Below are positions 6,852-14,977 of a stretch of 15,787 nt of DNA, one piece after another. Made by a program: the position numbers and the translations under genes. The stretch lies in assembly GCA_024641895.1 (NCBI GenBank), contig JAHECE010000028.1, positions 1 through 15,787 of the forward strand, given 5' to 3'. Position 1 is the first letter of the stretch. Each line of letters opens with the position of its first letter. Source of the stretch: Actinomycetales bacterium. Lineage in GTDB: Bacteria > Actinomycetota > Actinomycetes > Actinomycetales > JAHECE01. Below the pieces are notes generated by a model. It saw only the letters and a program-made list of their open reading frames with translations, searched no databases and was not told where the DNA came from.

Positions 6852-6857
6852 TATGGT
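6852..6857 (+). promoter_or_regulatory. Candidate -10 element of the tandem-GNAT gene (leaderless)
   Basis: TATGGT fits TANNNT and lies eight bases before the ATG at 6866. No Shine-Dalgarno sequence precedes that ATG. The layout implies a leaderless or nearly leaderless transcript. The 94 bases between the parE stop and this element show no good terminator. Confidence 0.5.
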
Positions 6858-6865
6858 CACGCCCC

Positions 6866-7924
6866 ATGAGGACGTTGCCGCCACCTGAGCCGGGCAGCAT
6901 GCTGCCGCCGCTCGGCGAGCGAGCGCAGGCGCCGGCTGTCCTGCCGAACCCGCCCGAAGCGCTGGGTCTGCGCTGGCGACCCCTGAGCACGGCTGACGCC
7001 CCGGCCATCGCGGCGCTGTTCGCCCGCACCGAACAGTTCGACAACGTGCCCTTCCGGACGACGCTCGAGGAGGCTTTCGAGTTCGTCGCAGGAGCACGCA
7101 AGGACCCGCTGCGGAACACGCTCGGCGGGTTCGACGCCGAGGGCCAGCTCCGCGCCCAGGCGTTCGTCCATCTCTCGGCCGGTGACGGGCGCACCGTGCG
7201 CGCCTTCCTGGACGGCGGCGTGGACCCGACGTGGCGCCGGCGCGGCATCGGGAGCGCCCTGTTCGCCTGGCAGACGGCGCGGGCACGTCAGCTGCTCGCC
7301 TCGACCGGCCGCGAGGTCCCCGGGCGCATCGCGACGTACATCGAGGAAGGTCTCGACGACAAGGCCGCGATCGTCTCGGCGTCAGGTTTCGTGCCACGTC
7401 GGTACTACACCGACATGCGCCGCGACCTGAGCCTTCCGATCCCTGACGTCTCGCTCCGAGACGGCCTCGTGCTCGTGCCCTGGACGCCGGAGCGCGACGA
7501 CGCCGTCCGGCATGCCCACAACGAGGCGTTCTCCGACGACTGGGGCTCGGCGCCGCACACGCCTGAGTCGTGGGTCGAGGGCCGCTCGGCGTTCGCGCCC
7601 CAGTGGAGCTTCGTGGTCCTCGACCGCTCGAACGATCGTTCGCCGGTCGCCGGCTATCTCCTCTCGGAGCGCTACGAGCAGGACTGGCCCTCGCTGGGCT
7701 ACAGCGAGGGCTACATCGACGTGCTGGGCGTCCGGCGGGCCTGGCGGGGCAAGCGGGTCGCGACCGTGCTGTTGACGGCCGCGATGCGCGCCTACGCGGC
7801 GGACGGCATCCAGTTCGCGGGCCTCGGCGTCGACACCGACAACCCCTCCGGCGCCGTCGGGATCTTCGCCGCGCTGGGCTTCGAGCCGACCCGTGGCTCC
7901 GCGATGTACTGCCTGGAGTTCTGA
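6866..7924 (+). CDS. Tandem-domain GNAT acetyltransferase
   Basis: A 352-residue protein with two GNAT folds in series. The first (about residues 30-190) has the acetyl-CoA-binding motif RRRGIG at 124-129 after GVDPTW. The second (about 200-352) has the equivalent RGKRVA at 294-299 after GVRRAW, then a GVDTDNPSGAVGIFAALGFEP ending typical of the last GNAT strand-helix unit. Both loops keep the basic/Gly character needed for CoA pyrophosphate, though the second has Lys and Val in place of the usual Gly-Ile-Gly ending. Two-domain GNATs include mycothiol synthase MshD, but I see no specific mark of MshD. The substrate is unknown. ATG 6866 is chosen for the -10 at 6852-6857; an open stretch further upstream is not family-like. 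It converges on parC with only six bases between the stops. Confidence 0.85.
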   Translation: MRTLPPPEPGSMLPPLGERAQAPAVLPNPPEALGLRWRPLSTADAPAIAALFARTEQFDNVPFRTTLEEAFEFVAGARKDPLRNTLGGFDAEGQLRAQAFVHLSAGDGRTVRAFLDGGVDPTWRRRGIGSALFAWQTARARQLLASTGREVPGRIATYIEEGLDDKAAIVSASGFVPRRYYTDMRRDLSLPIPDVSLRDGLVLVPWTPERDDAVRHAHNEAFSDDWGSAPHTPESWVEGRSAFAPQWSFVVLDRSNDRSPVAGYLLSERYEQDWPSLGYSEGYIDVLGVRRAWRGKRVATVLLTAAMRAYAADGIQFAGLGVDTDNPSGAVGIFAALGFEPTRGSAMYCLEF

Positions 7925-7930
7925 GCCCGC

Positions 7931-10387
7931 TCAGCCGATACCGGCCACCGGGTGGGCCAGCGTGGTACCCGATCCGTCCCGCCGATCGTCCGCTTCCGGC
8001 AGGTCGACCGGCTGCCCGCCGGATCCCAGCGCGCGAGCGGGGAAGGGGCCCACCCAGGCGGCGTCCAGCCGGTCCTCCCCCCGCAGGAAGCGGTGCGACC
8101 GGACGCCTCCCGTGGCGCGGCCCTTGGCCGGATAGAGCGCAAAGGGCGTCACCTTGGCAGAACCTGGCACGGTGCCCGGCAGCGCTGCGCTGCTCCCGGC
8201 GATCGTCACCACCACCGCGGACTCCTGCGCGTCGGCGGGCACGGACCCGAAGTACACGAGCCGCGCGCCGGCGCCGAGCTTGATCCCCGCCATGCCGCCC
8301 GCAGGGCGACCCTGCGGGCGGACGGCGGCGGCGGGGAAGTGCAGCAGCTGCCCGTCGTCGGCGACGAGAACGAGCGCGTCGTCGTCGCCCACCTCGGCCG
8401 CGCCGACCACCTCGTCACCGTCGCGTAGCGAGATGACCTCCCAGGCATCGCGGCCCGGCGCGCGTTCGGCCGCGACGCGTTTGACCACCCCGAGGGCCGT
8501 GCCCAGCGCCAGCGTGGGCGCGTCCTCGTCGAGGCGCGCGAGCGAGACGACCCGCTCCCCGGGTTCCAGCTCCGCGAGCTCGACGACGGGTACGCCGCCC
8601 GAGAGCCCCGGCGTCCCCTCGGTCGGCGGGAGACCGGGGGCGTGGATGACGTCGACGCGCACGAGCCGGCCGTGGTTCGTCACGAGGCCGACCTGGCCTC
8701 GGACGGTCGCCGGTACGGCGGCTCTGAGGGCGTCATGGGCCTTCCGGTCGTCGACGTCCCGGGGCGGCGCCTCGCCGTCGGAGGAGCGCGCGAGGAGGCC
8801 CGTGGCTGACAGCAGCACCCAGCACGGTGAGTCGGGGACCTCCAGGGGCGTCGCGGAGGCGGCCGCCTTGGCGGCCTCGACCGCGGTGCCGCCCTCGAGC
8901 AGGACCGTCCGGCGCGGTGTGCCGTGCTCGGCGGCGACCTGCGCGAGCTCGTCGGAGACGAGCTCACGCAGAACCTGCTCGTCGGCGAGGATCGCCTCCA
9001 GCTCGGCGATCTCGCGGACCAGGGTGTCGCGCTCGGTCTCGAGCTCGAGGCGCGAGAACTTGGTGAGGCGCCGCAGCCGCAGCTCGAGGATGTAGTCGGC
9101 CTGCGGCTGTGAGAGGTCGAATACCGACATGAGGCGTTCGCGGGCCGCCTCTGCATCGTCGCTGCTGCGGATCACGGCGATGACCTCGTCGATGTCCGCG
9201 ATCGCGACGAGCAGTCCCTCGACGAGGTGCAGGCGCTCTCGCCTCCGACGCAGCCGGTGCGTGGTCCGCCGCCGGACGACGTCGATGCGGTGACCGACGT
9301 AGACCTCGAGCAGCTCGCGCAGGCCCATGGAGCGCGGCTGGCCGTCGACGAGCGCGACGTTGTTGATCCCGAAGGTCTCCTCGAGCGGCGTCAGGCGGTA
9401 CAGCTGGGTCAGGACCGCCTCGGGGTTGAACCCGGTCTTGATCTCGATGACGAGCCGCAGCCCGTGCTCGCGGTCGGTGAGGTCGGTGACCGCCGCGATG
9501 CCCTGCAGCCTCTTGGCCTGCACGGCCTCCTTGATCTTCTCGATCACCCGCTCCGGGCCGACGGTGTACGGCAGCTCCGTGACGACGATCCCCTTGCGAC
9601 GAGGAGTGACGCTCTCGACCCGCGTCGTCGCCCGGGTGCGGAAGGTGCCGCGTCCCGCACGGTAGGCGTCCCGCACGCCTTCGAGGCCGACGATCTTGCC
9701 CCCGGTCGGCAGGTCGGGGCCCGGGACGAAGCGCATGAGCGTCTCGAGGTCGGCGTCCGGGTGCGCGATGAGGTGGCGCGCGGCCGCGACCACCTCGCCG
9801 AGGTTGTGCGGCGGCATGTTCGTGGCCATGCCGACGGCGATCCCGCTGGCGCCGTTGACCAGGAGGTTCGGCAGCGCCGAGGGCAGCACCTCGGGCTGGA
9901 GCAGCTGGTTGTCGTAGTTGGGGACGAAGTCGACGACGTCCTCGTCGAGGTCTCGGGTCATCACCATGGCGCCCGGCGCGAGCCTCGCCTCGGTGTAGCG
10001 GGCGGCCGCCGGGCCGTCGTCGAGCGAGCCGAAGTTGCCGTGGCCGTCGACCAGCGGGAGCCGGAGGGAGAACGACTGCGCCATCCGGACGAGGGCGTCG
10101 TAGATCGCCGCGTCGCCGTGCGGGTGAAGCTTGCCCATCACCTCGCCGACGACGCGGGCCGACTTCACGTGACCACGGTCGGGGCGCAGCCCCATGTCCG
10201 CCATCTGGTAGAGGATCCGTCGCTGGACCGGCTTCAACCCGTCGCGCGCGTCCGGGAGGGCGCGCGAGTAGATGACCGAGTAGGCGTACTCGAGGAATGA
10301 CCCCTGCATCTCCTCGGAGACATCGATGTCGACGACGTGCTCCTCGGGCCGGTCCTGGGCGTCGGAAGGCGTGCTGCGTCGGGGCAT
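7931..10387 (-). CDS. parC: DNA topoisomerase IV subunit A (cleavage-religation subunit)
   Basis: An 818-residue type IIA topoisomerase A subunit. It cuts and rejoins DNA through a tyrosine; the candidate is Tyr131 in the ARYTEARL motif. The winged-helix quinolone region reads HPHGDAAIYDALV at 88-100: Ala93 aligns with E. coli GyrA Ser83 and Asp97 with GyrA Asp87. The tower and coiled-coil region follows to about residue 490. The C-terminal beta-pinwheel domain then follows, and I see no clear GyrA box (QRRGGKG-like), which favours ParC over GyrA. The ATG at 10385-10387 is chosen because the family's conserved start (EEMQGSFLEYAYSVI) follows shortly, and GAGAAT lies six bases upstream. Reading further upstream is open but not family-like. 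It is divergent from the GNAT fusion gene and converges on the tandem-GNAT gene, so it is not in an operon with parE. Confidence 0.92.
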   Translation of the reverse strand: MPRRSTPSDAQDRPEEHVVDIDVSEEMQGSFLEYAYSVIYSRALPDARDGLKPVQRRILYQMADMGLRPDRGHVKSARVVGEVMGKLHPHGDAAIYDALVRMAQSFSLRLPLVDGHGNFGSLDDGPAAARYTEARLAPGAMVMTRDLDEDVVDFVPNYDNQLLQPEVLPSALPNLLVNGASGIAVGMATNMPPHNLGEVVAAARHLIAHPDADLETLMRFVPGPDLPTGGKIVGLEGVRDAYRAGRGTFRTRATTRVESVTPRRKGIVVTELPYTVGPERVIEKIKEAVQAKRLQGIAAVTDLTDREHGLRLVIEIKTGFNPEAVLTQLYRLTPLEETFGINNVALVDGQPRSMGLRELLEVYVGHRIDVVRRRTTHRLRRRRERLHLVEGLLVAIADIDEVIAVIRSSDDAEAARERLMSVFDLSQPQADYILELRLRRLTKFSRLELETERDTLVREIAELEAILADEQVLRELVSDELAQVAAEHGTPRRTVLLEGGTAVEAAKAAASATPLEVPDSPCWVLLSATGLLARSSDGEAPPRDVDDRKAHDALRAAVPATVRGQVGLVTNHGRLVRVDVIHAPGLPPTEGTPGLSGGVPVVELAELEPGERVVSLARLDEDAPTLALGTALGVVKRVAAERAPGRDAWEVISLRDGDEVVGAAEVGDDDALVLVADDGQLLHFPAAAVRPQGRPAGGMAGIKLGAGARLVYFGSVPADAQESAVVVTIAGSSAALPGTVPGSAKVTPFALYPAKGRATGGVRSHRFLRGEDRLDAAWVGPFPARALGSGGQPVDLPEADDRRDGSGTTLAHPVAGIG

Positions 10388-10393
10388 GGGGGC

Positions 10394-10399
10394 ATTCTC
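10394..10399 (-). promoter_or_regulatory. Candidate -10 element of parC (leaderless)
   Basis: On the minus strand this reads GAGAAT, matching four of six positions of TATAAT. It lies six bases before the parC ATG at 10387, with no Shine-Dalgarno sequence between. No convincing -35 is visible. The call rests mainly on spacing that matches other genes in the window. Confidence 0.4.
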
Positions 10400-10468
10400 G
10401 CCCGTCGCGGCCAGATCCCGGACGCCGTACACGCCCGTTCGTCCCTTCCCGAGGGCCGGTGCGACGCC

Positions 10469-10474
10469 TAGGGT
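10469..10474 (+). promoter_or_regulatory. Candidate -10 element of the GNAT/acyl-CoA synthetase gene (leaderless)
   Basis: TAGGGT fits the TANNNT pattern and lies seven bases before the ATG at 10482. No Shine-Dalgarno sequence lies in that gap. Together with the parC element at 10394-10399 it forms a compact divergent promoter pair in a 94-bp spacer. Confidence 0.5.
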
Positions 10475-10481
10475 GAGCGCC

Positions 10482-13121
10482 ATGGGGGCCGACGGCGCGG
10501 CGAAGCACCCTGCGCACTGGGCGGCGGACGTCCTCCTGCGGGACGGTTCGACGGTGCACATCCGGCCCATCGCGCCGCATGACGCCCCGGCCCTGCAGCG
10601 CTTCCACCTGCGGCAGTCTGCCGAGTCCGTCTACTACCGGTTCTTCGCGCCCCACGAGCGGCTCAGCGACTCCGAGGCCGCGCACTTCACCTGTGTCGAC
10701 CATGTCGATCGCGTCGCCCTGGTCCTCGTCAACGGCGAAGAGATCGTCGGTGTCGGACGGTACGACCGGCTGCCGGACCACGACTCCGTCGCCGAGGTCG
10801 CGTTCACCGTCGCCGACACCCTGCGGGGGCGAGGCCTCGGCTCCGTGCTGCTCGAGCACCTCGCGTCGGCTGCGGCCGAGCGGGGCGTGCGCCGGTTCGT
10901 CGCCGACGTGCTCCCGGGCAACGTGCGGATGATCAACGTGTTCCGGGACGCCGGCTATGACGTGCGGCAGGCCTACGACGACGGCGTGGTCGCCGTCGGC
11001 TTCGACATCGAGGCGACGGAACGTTCCCTCGCGGTCATGGCCGAGCGCGAGCAGCACGCGGACGCCGAGAGCATGCGCGCGCTCCTGGGTGCGACGTCGG
11101 TCGTCGTCCTGGCGGACGGTGCAGGCATCGACGAGGCGCCGCTGGCCCGCCGTGTCGCGCAGGCGGTCCTTGCGAGCGACTTCCGAGGGCAGGTGCACCT
11201 GGTCGGCTCCGCGCTCGACGGACTCGGGCCGGTGGCCCTCGCCCGGACGCTGGACGTGCCTGCGTCGGTCGATCTTGCGCTCGTCGCCGCGCCGGCCGCG
11301 CGGCTGCCGGCCCTCGTCGCGGAAGCGGCCCAGCTCGGCGCCCGGGGCGTCGTGGTGCTCTCCGGGGCCAGCGACGGGCGCGACGCGTTGCGTGCGGCCC
11401 GCGAGCACGGGGTGCGGCTCGTCGGCCCCGAGTCGTTCGGGCTCGTGGCTGACAGCCCTGGCGGTCGTCTGAACGCCACCCTGCGCACCGTCCTGCCCCC
11501 GAACGGCGGCTTCGGCCTCTTCTGCCAGTCGGCGGCCGCAGGCCTGGGCCTGCTCACCGCCGTCGAACGCCGCGGCATCGCGCTGGGCACGTTCCTGTCG
11601 GCCGGCCACCGGGCCGACGTCTCCGGCAACGACGTGATGCAGTTCTGGCTCGACCACGAGGCGACCGACGTCGTCGGCGTCTACCTCGAGTCGATCGGCA
11701 ACCCACGCAAGTTCTCGCGGGTCGCTCGCCGGCTGTCCGGGCGCAAGCCGGTCATCGCCGTCGTGTCCGGGCAGACCGGGCAGGCGGTGCCGCCCGGGCA
11801 CGCGGTGCGCACGTCGTCGGCGCCGCGCTGCGTCCTCACGCAGATGCTCCGGCAGGCGGGCGTGATCCGTGCGGGCACGACCAGCGAGCTGCTCGACGTG
11901 GCTGGTCTGCTGCAGTCACAGCCCCTCCCGCGGGGGGACCGCGTCGGCGTCCTGACGAACTCCGGCTCGCTCGCGAGCCTGGCCGTCGAGGTCGCCCGGG
12001 CCGCGGGACTGGTGCCGGTGGAGCCCGAGTACCTCCCGACCGGCGCCGACGGCGCCGCGTACGCCGCGGCGCTCGAGCGCTGGGCGGCACGCACCGACTG
12101 GGATGCCCTCGTGGTGGCGTACGTCCCGATGCTGGGGGAGCGAGACCCGGGCGTCGGTGCGGCGTTGGCCGAGACGGCCGCTCGATCGTCGCGGCCTCTC
12201 CTGGCCTGTGTTCTCGGCCTGCAGGGCCTCACGGCAGAGCTTCGTGCCCCCGGCGGCGAGATCGTGCCTGCCTTCGAGAGCCTCGAAGACGCCGTCGCTG
12301 CGCTGGCCAGGGCCGTCGGTCATGTGCGCTGGACCGCGGCGCAGCACGGTCGACCGGCGCAGCGGTCCGGGATCGACCACCACGCGGCAAGGGGCCGGGT
12401 CGCGGCGGTGCTGGCCGCAACGCCGGCCGGCGCCGAGCATGAGCTCGACGCAGCCGAGTCTGCCGACCTGCTCGCGTGCTACGGCGTCGCCGTCTGGCGG
12501 TCGATTCGGGTGTCCGGGGTGGACGAGGCGCTGGAGGCGGCGAAAGAGATCGGCTGGCCCGTCGCGGTGAAGACATGTGAGCCGTCGCTGCGGCACCGCC
12601 TCGATCTCGGCGGGGTCCGGCTCGACGTGACGAGCGAGCCCGAGCTCAGGCACGCGATCGCCCGTCTGGACGGATTCGCGGCCGCGAGGCCCGGGACGGG
12701 GGAGCGTTTCGAGGTGCAGGCCATGGCGCCGCGGGGGGTGGCGTGCGTCGTCCGGGCGATCGAGGACGAGCTCTACGGCCCGGTCGTGTCCTTCGGGCTC
12801 GCCGGCGACGCCGCTGACCTTCTCGAAGACGTCGCGTACCGGATTCCCCCGCTCACCGACGCCGATGTCGCGGACATGGTCAGGTCGGTGCGCGCGGCGC
12901 CGAGGCTCCTCGGACGGCACGGGCTGCCCGTGTCGGATCTCGCCGCACTCGAGGACGTCGTGTCCCGGCTGGCGATGTTCAAGGACGACCTGCCGGAGGT
13001 CGCGAGCGTGGCGCTCAACCCCGTCGTCGTCGGAACGCGCGGCGCAGCGGTGCTCGAGGCCCGCGTGGTCCTGGCTCACCCGGCACGATGGGACCGTGCC
13101 AGGCGGGTCCTACCGGGGTAG
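10482..13121 (+). CDS. GNAT acetyltransferase fused to NDP-forming acyl-CoA synthetase domains (Pat/PatA-like)
   Basis: An 879-residue fusion. Residues about 18-175 are a GNAT domain with the acetyl-CoA loop RGRGLG at 115-120. The rest resembles NDP-forming acyl-CoA ligase: a CoA-binding-like segment (about 200-320), a succinyl-CoA-ligase-like segment (about 325-490) with FLSAGHRADVSGND and YLESIGNPRKFSRVARRL, and an ATP-grasp part (about 655-875) with PVAVKT and HRLDLGGVRLD. His440 in PPGHAVRTSSAP is a candidate phospho-histidine position. The CoA-binding segment has lost the usual Gly-rich VVGAS motif (reads VVVLADGAG), so ligase activity is doubtful. Enterobacterial Pat has the domains in the opposite order; the Streptomyces lividans PatA lysine acetyltransferase has the GNAT part first, as here. 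Lysine acetylation of metabolic enzymes such as acyl-CoA synthetases is the likely role. The ATG at 10482 is chosen for the -10 seven bases upstream. Confidence 0.88.
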   Translation: MGADGAAKHPAHWAADVLLRDGSTVHIRPIAPHDAPALQRFHLRQSAESVYYRFFAPHERLSDSEAAHFTCVDHVDRVALVLVNGEEIVGVGRYDRLPDHDSVAEVAFTVADTLRGRGLGSVLLEHLASAAAERGVRRFVADVLPGNVRMINVFRDAGYDVRQAYDDGVVAVGFDIEATERSLAVMAEREQHADAESMRALLGATSVVVLADGAGIDEAPLARRVAQAVLASDFRGQVHLVGSALDGLGPVALARTLDVPASVDLALVAAPAARLPALVAEAAQLGARGVVVLSGASDGRDALRAAREHGVRLVGPESFGLVADSPGGRLNATLRTVLPPNGGFGLFCQSAAAGLGLLTAVERRGIALGTFLSAGHRADVSGNDVMQFWLDHEATDVVGVYLESIGNPRKFSRVARRLSGRKPVIAVVSGQTGQAVPPGHAVRTSSAPRCVLTQMLRQAGVIRAGTTSELLDVAGLLQSQPLPRGDRVGVLTNSGSLASLAVEVARAAGLVPVEPEYLPTGADGAAYAAALERWAARTDWDALVVAYVPMLGERDPGVGAALAETAARSSRPLLACVLGLQGLTAELRAPGGEIVPAFESLEDAVAALARAVGHVRWTAAQHGRPAQRSGIDHHAARGRVAAVLAATPAGAEHELDAAESADLLACYGVAVWRSIRVSGVDEALEAAKEIGWPVAVKTCEPSLRHRLDLGGVRLDVTSEPELRHAIARLDGFAAARPGTGERFEVQAMAPRGVACVVRAIEDELYGPVVSFGLAGDAADLLEDVAYRIPPLTDADVADMVRSVRAAPRLLGRHGLPVSDLAALEDVVSRLAMFKDDLPEVASVALNPVVVGTRGAAVLEARVVLAHPARWDRARRVLPG

Positions 13122-13180
13122 CACCGCCGCCGTCACGGCCCGCGCGCCTGCACGCTCCCGCGCTGTCGCACGCGAAGGTG

Positions 13181-13185
13181 GGAGG
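13181..13185 (+). promoter_or_regulatory. Ribosome binding site of the DUF5998 gene
   Basis: GGAGG lies eight bases before the GTG at 13194 and decides that start. The overlapping GAGGAT (13182-13187) would also fit a poor -10 at six bases, so leaderless initiation cannot be excluded. The 72-base gap after the upstream gene otherwise holds nothing I recognise. Confidence 0.5.
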
Positions 13186-13193
13186 ATGGTCCC

Positions 13194-13769
13194 GTGACTG
13201 CGCTCCACTCCCGCATGCGTTCCGATCTGGACCGTGCCGGGTACTACCCGGACCTGGTCGCCGACGTCCTCGATGTCGCCCTCGCCGGTGAACCTGTCGT
13301 CGCCTATCTCGTGCACCCGGAGACGACGTTCGACGACTCCGAGGTCCGCCGGCACGTGACCGCCCTGGTGCTGACGCCCAGCCGTCTTGTGGTGGCCCAC
13401 GCCGACGACCACGCCTCACCGAGCCCCGAGATCCCACCGAGCGCGTCGGCCACGACCGAAGCCGTCCCCCTGACCGAGATCCGCTCAGTGGTGCTCACGC
13501 ACGGCGTCCGGGAGCCTGCCCGGCACCGCACCGGCCGCCCGCCGGCTGAGCTCACGCTGGCGCTCGGCTGGGGCGCCGTTCAGCGCGTCGATCTCGAGCC
13601 CGCGACCTGCGGTGACCCCACCTGCGACGCGGACCACGGCTTCTCCGGCACCTTGACGTCGGACGACGTCGTCGTGCGCGTGAGCGCGGCCGCGGAAGGC
13701 AAGGCAGCGGTCGAGGCAGCGATCGCCTTCAGCCGTGCCGTGTCCGCTGCGACGGCCCGCAGAGCCTGA
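13194..13769 (+). CDS. DUF5998 family protein
   Basis: A 191-residue soluble protein matching the actinobacterial DUF5998 family by its opening (LDRAGYYPDLVADVLDVALAGEPVVAYLVHPETTFD) and its central ALVLTPSRLVVAHADDH. A short Pro/Ser-rich insertion (about residues 64-82) follows. A further segment, TCGDPTCDADHGFSGTLTSDDVVVRVSAAAEG, has two Cys near an Asp-His pair, which may bind metal. No signal peptide or membrane segment is seen. The function of the family is unknown. The GTG start is supported by GGAGG eight bases upstream. The phosphodiesterase gene begins ten bases after this stop and thymidine kinase follows, so the three probably share a transcript. This grouping near parC and sepH is one I recall from other actinobacteria. 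Confidence 0.85.
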   Translation: MTALHSRMRSDLDRAGYYPDLVADVLDVALAGEPVVAYLVHPETTFDDSEVRRHVTALVLTPSRLVVAHADDHASPSPEIPPSASATTEAVPLTEIRSVVLTHGVREPARHRTGRPPAELTLALGWGAVQRVDLEPATCGDPTCDADHGFSGTLTSDDVVVRVSAAAEGKAAVEAAIAFSRAVSAATARRA

Positions 13770-13779
13770 GGTCGTGATC

Positions 13780-14976
13780 GTGCCCTCGTTGCCCGAGGTG
13801 CCTGCCGAGTTCCTGCTGCCGGACTACGCGGGTGCGAGCCTGCGCGCCGTCATGCCTGCGGCGCTCAGGGCGCTCGGGGTCACCCTCGAGCCGGAGACCG
13901 GCGGACCGTCAGGGTGCGGCGACGGCCCGGGTCCCGCAGCCGTCGCCGCCCTCGGGCTCCGGTCGGCCGACACGGTCGTGGTCGTCCTCATCGACGGGCT
14001 CGGCAAGGAGATGCTGCTCGAGCGTGGCGGCCACGCCCCGTTCCTGCGCTCGGCCCTGGCCGGCGCGAGAACCCTGACCTCGGGCTTTCCGTCGACGACG
14101 GCCGCCTCGGTCACGATGCTCGGTACCGGCCTGGTGCCCGGAGCGACCGGGATGCTCGGGTACTCCGTGCGCGATCCGGCCACCGGCGAGCTCATCAACA
14201 TGATCAGCTGGGGTGGCGCTGCCAAGCCCGAGGAGTGGCAGCGGTGCCCGACGATCTTGGAGCGCGCGACCGCCCAGGGCGTCGGCGTCGTGAGCGTCGG
14301 GCGGGAGTCGTTCAGGGACTCGGGCCTGACCCGGGCCGCGCTGCGCGGCGGCCGCTTCACCACGGGCACGACGTTCGCGGACCGCGTCGACGCGACGCTG
14401 CGCGCCGCGCGTGAGAAGTCCACCCGCCTCGTCTATCTCTACACCGGCGAGATCGACACGGTGGGCCACCACAAGGGCTGGCGGTCGTGGGAGTGGGGCG
14501 AGGAGACGGCAACGGTCGACTTCGAGCTCGCCCGGCTGGTCCGCTCCGTCCCCAGGCGGACGACGGTCCTGATCACCGCGGACCACGGCATGGTGGACGT
14601 GCACCACGACGACAAGATCGACGTGGGCCGGACGCCGCCGCTCGCGCAGGATGTCGTGCTCGTGGCAGGGGAGCCCCGGGCTGCCCACGTGCACTGCGCG
14701 CCGGGTCGGGCCGAGGCCGTCGCCGCACGGTGGCGCGACATCCTCGGCGACACCGCCTGGGTGCTCCACCGCCACGAGGCGGAGTCGCTCGGTCTGTTCG
14801 GAGCCGTCGCAGACCGTCACCGGGGGGCTATCGGCGACCTCGTCGTGGCGGCCAGAGGCAACCGCGCCGTGCTCGACTCCCGCACCCAGAGCGGGCCGTC
14901 GATGGGGCTCGTGGGCATGCACGGGTCGCTCACCCCGGGCGAGGTGCTCGTCCCACTGATCGTGCAGGAGCGCTGA
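13780..14976 (+). CDS. Alkaline phosphatase superfamily protein (nucleotide pyrophosphatase/phosphodiesterase-like)
   Basis: A 398-residue metal-dependent phosphohydrolase of the alkaline phosphatase/NPP superfamily. The two-metal site can be traced: Asp72 in VLIDGLG, nucleophile Thr106 or Thr107 in FPSTTAAS, Asp226 and His230 in GEIDTVGHHKG, Asp268-His269 in TADHGM, and His381 in GMHGSL. Length and residue order fit the bacterial NPP-like members. No signal peptide is seen, so it probably acts in the cytosol, though many relatives act outside. The substrate is unknown; nucleotide or phosphodiester cleavage is inference. The start is GTG 13780 because GAGG at 13768-13771 is eight bases upstream; GTG 13774 would be too close to it. 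It lies ten bases after DUF5998 and one base before tdk, which points to an operon. Confidence 0.88.
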   Translation: MPSLPEVPAEFLLPDYAGASLRAVMPAALRALGVTLEPETGGPSGCGDGPGPAAVAALGLRSADTVVVVLIDGLGKEMLLERGGHAPFLRSALAGARTLTSGFPSTTAASVTMLGTGLVPGATGMLGYSVRDPATGELINMISWGGAAKPEEWQRCPTILERATAQGVGVVSVGRESFRDSGLTRAALRGGRFTTGTTFADRVDATLRAAREKSTRLVYLYTGEIDTVGHHKGWRSWEWGEETATVDFELARLVRSVPRRTTVLITADHGMVDVHHDDKIDVGRTPPLAQDVVLVAGEPRAAHVHCAPGRAEAVAARWRDILGDTAWVLHRHEAESLGLFGAVADRHRGAIGDLVVAARGNRAVLDSRTQSGPSMGLVGMHGSLTPGEVLVPLIVQER

Positions 14977-14977
14977 C

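Noticed and set aside
7940..7970. Hairpin near the parC 3' end (GGCC-rich, around the last codons)
   Set aside because: Pairing needs a bulge and leaves almost no loop. It is not a convincing terminator.
9227..10300. Open plus-strand frame opposite parC
   Set aside because: Asp/Val/Arg-rich product with no family features, fully antisense to a conserved gene.
4631..10387. Assignment as gyrB and gyrA
   Set aside because: The two genes are not adjacent, no dnaA/dnaN/recF is near, the A subunit lacks a clear GyrA box, and neighbours fit parE/parC. This remains the main alternative.
8964..11801. Very long open minus-strand frame (945 codons) across parC and the GNAT fusion
   Set aside because: It is antisense or out of frame to two clear genes, has Arg/Gly/Pro-rich composition and no domain. 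High GC leaves such frames open by chance.
11916..13079. Open minus-strand frame opposite the GNAT fusion
   Set aside because: Shadow frame with His/Arg/Asp-rich composition and no start signal.
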